Shown here: in pieces, positions 44,240-48,428 of the stretch
Position numbering within the stretch: position 1 is the stretch's first letter
Layout: each line of letters opens with the position of its first letter
From: Polytrichum commune
Lineage: Eukaryota > Streptophyta > Polytrichopsida > Polytrichales > Polytrichaceae
Direction of reading: 5' to 3'
DNA length: 48,428 nucleotides
NCBI GenBank assembly: GCA_950295325.1
Contig: OX485804.1
Coordinates: forward strand, 52,578,001 to 52,626,428
Notes under the pieces: model-generated
Seen by the model: the letters and a program-made list of their open reading frames with translations, nothing else
What the model was told of the DNA's origin: nothing
The model's database searches: none
Position numbers and translations under genes: made by a program

Positions 44240-44690
44240 AGTTATGAAAACAAGAAAACGGTAGAACCGTGAGGCTCTGTCCTTTGCTATGAAAGACTAC
44301 AATTGTAGCTGATTACTTTGCTCATGCCAATCCATGGCTATTCACTATACCAAACCTTTAATGGATTTGGTGCACCTTCTTTTCAAATACGGGTCAAGGA
44401 TTGAAGCTACTCACTTATCACCCGAAAATTTTAAAATAAATAATCAAGAACTGCCAAAATAACTATAGTTAACTAGATTTCTTTCAATGCATTTTAGGGA
44501 GCACTTATATATATATATATATATATAAAAACTATAGTTAACATCCACATTACATAAAGTGGACCAAAAATAACAAGAACAAGTAACGTCCAAGTGTGAA
44601 CACAAAGTGGTTAGGAAATTTGCTCTTGAAACGAAGAAATTGATGCATAGTCTTTGTCCTACAGACAGAGCCAATAAACTAGTTAACTAA
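44240..44690 (+). repeat. Dispersed repeat G, rearranged copy
   Basis: ACCGTGAGGCTCTGTCCTTT and CTATGAAAGACTACAATTGT come first here, before GTGCACCTTCTTTTCAAATA and the AGTGGACCAAAAATAACAAG block; at 14120-14636 the order differs. A (TA)n tract lies at about 44507-44526. GTTAACTATAGTTAAC-type near-palindromes recur. Confidence 0.65.
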
Positions 44691-45335
44691 TAGTTGAATT
44701 AGTTGGTTAATTGTCCAAATTCTGAACACCTTTTGCAATTCTATAGTGTGCCTACTAAGTTGTCACATGCATTGTTGAAGTTATGTTGGGTAACACAAAT
44801 ATTCTTATGTTATACGGCAAATAATTTTGCAAACTAAAATGATCATCAATATTTTTGCAAAAGTTTCATGATTTTTGTTCAATCAAATTTTTTGTACTTG
44901 CCATTATCTTGTTATTGTTTGTTCCTTATACATCTACATTTTATTGACTATGGAGAGTCTACAATGTGGATCAACAATCATGATGACATTATTGATTACA
45001 AAGTCTATTTGCAAATGTAATGGTTTTGTTGATCCTTGATCTCATGAGTTGCATCTTGTAATCTTGGTATAAGTAAATGCCCTTGTTGATATGCATGTTA
45101 CAGATAGGAAGTAGGATGGCATTGAAATACGAGGATTAGGGAAGGATAGTCATGCCAACGATGAATATAAACATAATCTTAAGGTGAGCTTTAACCTTCA
45201 AGGACACCTTTGTTCATTTGACTTGCTTTGTAACAATCTACATGTATTGTTACATATCAATATTGAAATAGTGGACATTGCTTTCTTTGCTGCATATTCG
45301 TTAACCTTGCTGACAATTTCATAACATCCTTGTAC

Positions 45336-45414
45336 GTTATGGCCAGGTTGGTTGTAATATGGGTTCTCTCTGCAATTGAATTTTCAATTTGTGCATAAAA
45401 AAACGAAAAAAAAA
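45336..45414 (+). mobile_element. 79-bp insertion with perfect 16-bp TSD and A-rich tail
   Basis: The direct repeat CATAACATCCTTGTAC is perfect at 45320-45335 and 45415-45430. The insert starts GTTATGGCCAGGTTGG, has GGGTTCTCTCTG, and ends in an AAAAAAACGAAAAAAAAA tail. TGGCCAGGTTGG resembles a tRNA A box and GGTTC a partial B box, which suggests a very short or 5'-truncated SINE mobilised by a LINE. Lack of a second copy here prevents firm assignment. Confidence 0.75.
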
Positions 45415-45430
45415 CATAACATCCTTGTAC

Positions 45431-47716
45431 TCGTTGAACAAGTCACAGAGCGGCTCCGGATTGCAAAAGAAACACGACCTTCAAAGTTGTACCTGCACTT
45501 TTGTCTCATTGCTTATACTAAACCCTAAAGTTCAATACATAATGATTAAGGGCTTCCTTCTTTTAACCTCTCCCCAAGAAAAAACCAAAACACATACAAC
45601 CTAACAACAAACACCACACACTACACCCGGAAATTACTAAAATACTAATAAACTCCTTCAAAATTACACACTCATACTACTCATCTCCCCTTACTTGCCC
45701 CATGCAACTCACACTATACAACTCACCACATACCCGAGACATACTATTTGGTTCTTTAGGACACGTACAATCCTCCAGATGGAACGGAATAGGCCTAGCT
45801 TTTCCCACATACCATAAATCGACCCTAGAGGCCATCCACTGGGCTAGAATGGCCGCCAAAGAAGACACACAAACAAGCACAGTACTAATAGTCAACCATA
45901 CTGATTGGACACCACAAAAACTATCACTCACCACAAGCACAGACATTCACATCATAACAACCATCCCACCGCATACCATACAATATAACCCCACGCCAGA
46001 ATGGCCAAAATATTACCAATACACAGAACCGTCACTAACATCCATCATATATATACACAACCAAACAAACCCAACAATAGACCCACAACTCCCACATGAC
46101 CTAAATAAAGCCCTAAAACGAATAATAAACACAAATATAGATACCTACCATATCAAACCTACCCCCAAAAAATACAACATCAAGTTCTCCAATACATGGA
46201 AAAGCGCCCCCAAAATCATCACCCCCCCTCCCAATAACACCACAACACCACCTTTACCTCCCACATATACCCGCATACACCCTCTTAAATATCACCCACA
46301 ACAATGCATATATACATATGGATCGTTTATCCCACCCTTCAAAAACTTTGAAGGCCAAATAGAGGGTAACACTGCGGGCTCAGGGGTATATAGTCCCAAC
46401 AACAACACCCAAATATCCGAAAGGTTACCCGGGTATCAAAACATCCTAAGAGCAGAGCTCAATGCCATACTCATCGCTATTAAAACTATCCAAATAATCC
46501 AAAAAGACACACATATATTCATAGACAACCTTAATAGCATCTACCTAATCAACAACCACATACAACATCCAACATCCCAACATCACCATCCAGACAAGTT
46601 ACTTACAGAAGCTATCATACATCAAATATATTGGACCCCATATAAAATATACATACACAAAGTACGAGCACACACAGGAATCAACGGAAATGAAAAGGCA
46701 GACATACTAGCCAATGAAGGGACACTCATAGACAAACCGAACAAAATACCACACATCCACATAGCCCACTCTAATCCCTACTAGCTAGCAAGCTCCCCTA
46801 CTGCCACACACGATGGGGCCATTCGCAACCTTCATGCATTCATAACGAAAGAACACGTAAACCAAGTAACCGCATCAGCCAGACAAAAATTCACATATGT
46901 AGATAAGTGGCTATCAAACGACCAAATCAACCAAAAACTCTCCAACCACTTCTGGAAAGATGACAAAATACCGGACACACAAGTTACCCAAACCCTAAAA
47001 TTTAGATACGCCCAATATATGGGCAACCATAGGAAAAAAATCTTTTGGCCCCTCAAATACCAAAACCCCAACTATACACTATGCTATACCAATGATAGGG
47101 ACACATGGCCCCACCTACTATCAACATGCAAACACCCATACCTAAAAGGATTACGAATAGCAAGACACAACAAAGCAGTCCACCTCATCACCCAGACCCT
47201 ACAAGCCAATAAAAACACCCGATACTACACCCTGACCAATGCATGCAAACTCAACAATCAACCCCCAGACCAAACAGTCCCATAACGGCTTCTTAAGTGC
47301 ACATGTACACAAACAACATGCCAATGCCATGCCAAATTAAACCCAGACATAATGTGCATTATTGGAGCACCTAATCAAACACAAACACTTGTACTACCCC
47401 CCCCCCCAACTACACCATACAATTCATCGAATTCACATACTGACATGACAAATTCCATGAACAAGCCCGCACACACAAACACACCAAATACGACCCACTA
47501 ATCACCACACTACGGAACAAAGGTTGGAAAACAAACCCCCTCATTACCATTACAGCCGGAGTAAGAGGAGCTATACATGAGAACCCCATTGAACAACTAA
47601 TAGAGCTAGAAATCCCCAAAATCCACATCAATAATCTCATGAAAAACATACACCAAAACGCCATCAAATACCTTACTTACCTGGTCTTGAACAAAAGGAA
47701 ACTTGACAACAAATAA
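45431..47716 (+). pseudogene. 5'-truncated LINE: RNase H, CCHC and restriction-like endonuclease
   Basis: Only the 3' part of a non-LTR retrotransposon ORF remains; the reverse transcriptase is missing. One frame runs from about 45567 through 47400. The RNase H domain (46300-46720) has AELNAI with Glu at 46455, IFIDN with Asp at 46524 and KVRAHTGINGNEKAD with Asp at 46701, but the first catalytic Asp is Tyr (TYGS, 46317-46319). Next comes a CCHC knuckle (about 47065-47130; first Cys replaced by Tyr) followed by HPYLKGLRIARHNKA. Last comes a PD-(D/E)-K-like endonuclease: PD at 47343-47348, Glu in IEFTY at 47429-47431, Lys before TyrAsp at 47486-47488, then ITAGVRGAIH. Stops at 46782 (TAG), 47283 (TAA), 47441 (TGA) and a frameshift in the C run at 47397-47407 kill it. 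The N-terminal block (FGS..GIGLAFPTYH) is unassigned. The order RNase H-CCHC-RLE resembles Dualen/RandI elements. Confidence 0.8.
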
Positions 47717-47880
47717 ACCACCATCCCCCCACCATAAGGTGGGGGCAAGCTAGCACTACATCAGAGCCCACCTCCCAAAGGAGGCATAAAGCCCTATACT
47801 GCATCACGGGAACCGTGATCAACGGGCTCACATTCACGCCGGTATATAATATATGTGCGTTATATTTAATTTAATTTAAT
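47717..47880 (+). repeat. Structured 3' UTR and short-repeat tail of the LINE
   Basis: Contains four perfect stems: 47726-47733/47738-47745 (8 bp, ATAA loop); an outer stem GAGCCC/GGGCTC (47764-47769/47824-47829) that encloses CCTCC/GGAGG (47771-47775/47780-47784) and ATCACGG/CCGTGAT (47803-47809/47813-47819, GAA loop). The enclosed pair makes a three-way junction. It ends in TTTAA repeats (about 47863-47880) rather than poly-A. In related elements the 3' UTR is the recognition site for reverse transcription; that role is inferred here. Confidence 0.75.
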
Positions 47881-48428
47881 TGTGATACATTCTTTAACTT
47901 GTGTGTGTGGAATATGAGAGAGAGAGAGAGAGAGATGCCCTTAGGGCTCCTCGGTGCGAGTGAAATTAGATATGGAAATTAATGAAAGAGTATGATGAAC
48001 ATGATGAGTGATTCTTGATAGAATAAAATTGTGAGTGCCGATGATTGCCACAACCTTCACATATTTTTACTCCCATTGTCAAAATTCTTGTTGAATTGTG
48101 GTACAATTTAATTATATGTGTGTGTGCGCGCCTGCATAGGATTTTTGTTGAGATTGAAAATTACTAGTTCCCTTGGATTGTTTTCACTCCTTACTTGTAT
48201 CCTTTGAATCCTAAGTTCATGAAGTTGTTCAGAGGTTGAATAAAGGCAATTTGAGGCAAAGGTACAAGGAAAATTATTGTTGTCAATTGAAGGTTGTATG
48301 ATCACCATTGCTTTGTGACTTTTGTTTGGAATTCTTTTTCTTCAAACCCTAAGCTAAATTCAAATGAGATTGTATGCATTGTGAAAGAGGAAGTACTTCA
48401 TAAAGTTTGTAATAAGTGAGATAGATCT
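47881..48428. other. Flank downstream of the LINE
   Basis: Contains a (GA)n tract at about 47916-47935 and a TG-rich stretch at 48113-48130. No gene is seen. Confidence 0.5.

Noticed and set aside
1-48428. CRISPR arrays, operons, bacterial-type promoters or riboswitches
   Set aside because: The repeats are long and tandem or dispersed without regular spacers, and the gene has a spliceosomal intron; the window is eukaryotic.

Overview
The window reads as nuclear DNA of a land plant, possibly a seedless one; no species can be fixed from sequence alone. It is AT-rich, crowded with short nested transposon remnants and poor in genes. The one clear cellular gene has a canonical GT-AG intron and a plant-type PHD finger. 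No operons, ribosome binding sites, tRNA or rRNA genes were found.

Layout. 1-16 kb: no host gene. It holds a ~265-bp tandem array (2.2-3.2 kb), a four-copy tRNA-like SINE family (three copies with target-site duplications, TSDs), several related TA-flanked MITEs whose ends fold into hairpins, a hAT-type MITE inside one of them, a Mutator-type MITE, two full Tourist-like (Harbinger) MITEs of ~500 bp and a candidate piggyBac-type MITE with TTAA duplications. 16.5-18.9 kb: tandem array of ~335-bp units whose CpG content rises towards the gene. 18.9-23.5 kb: CpG-rich gene locus encoding a 283-residue PHD-finger protein in two coding exons (20915-21144 and 22871-23492). 23.5-29 kb: non-coding, with a 189-bp tandem duplication and dispersed repeats. 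29.1-30.7 kb: a Tourist-like element nested in a TA-MITE, then a 529-bp Mutator-type fold-back element with a perfect 9-bp TSD. 32.9-33.7 kb: an isolated CpG-rich island with an unrecognised 213-residue coiled-coil reading frame on the minus strand. 36.3-37.9 kb: a broken PIF/Harbinger transposase on the minus strand, itself split by a Tourist-like MITE. 38.3-38.9 kb: a probable LTR with an adjoining tRNA-Met-type primer-binding site. 45.3-47.9 kb: a 79-bp insertion with a perfect 16-bp TSD, next to a 5'-truncated LINE that carries RNase H, a CCHC knuckle and a restriction-like endonuclease (RLE) region, followed by a 3' UTR that folds into hairpins and a three-way junction.

How it fits together. 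The transposons form a readable stack: SINE into dispersed repeat H, SINE into a tandem array, hAT MITE into TA-MITE, Tourist into TA-MITE, Tourist into Harbinger transposase, Mutator MITE into repeat H. The best candidate for something unusual is the LINE: the order RNase H - CCHC - RLE resembles the Dualen/RandI clade described from green algae, with a structured 3' end that could be the template signal for its reverse transcriptase. All calls come from reading the sequence by eye; no alignment, folding or database search was run.
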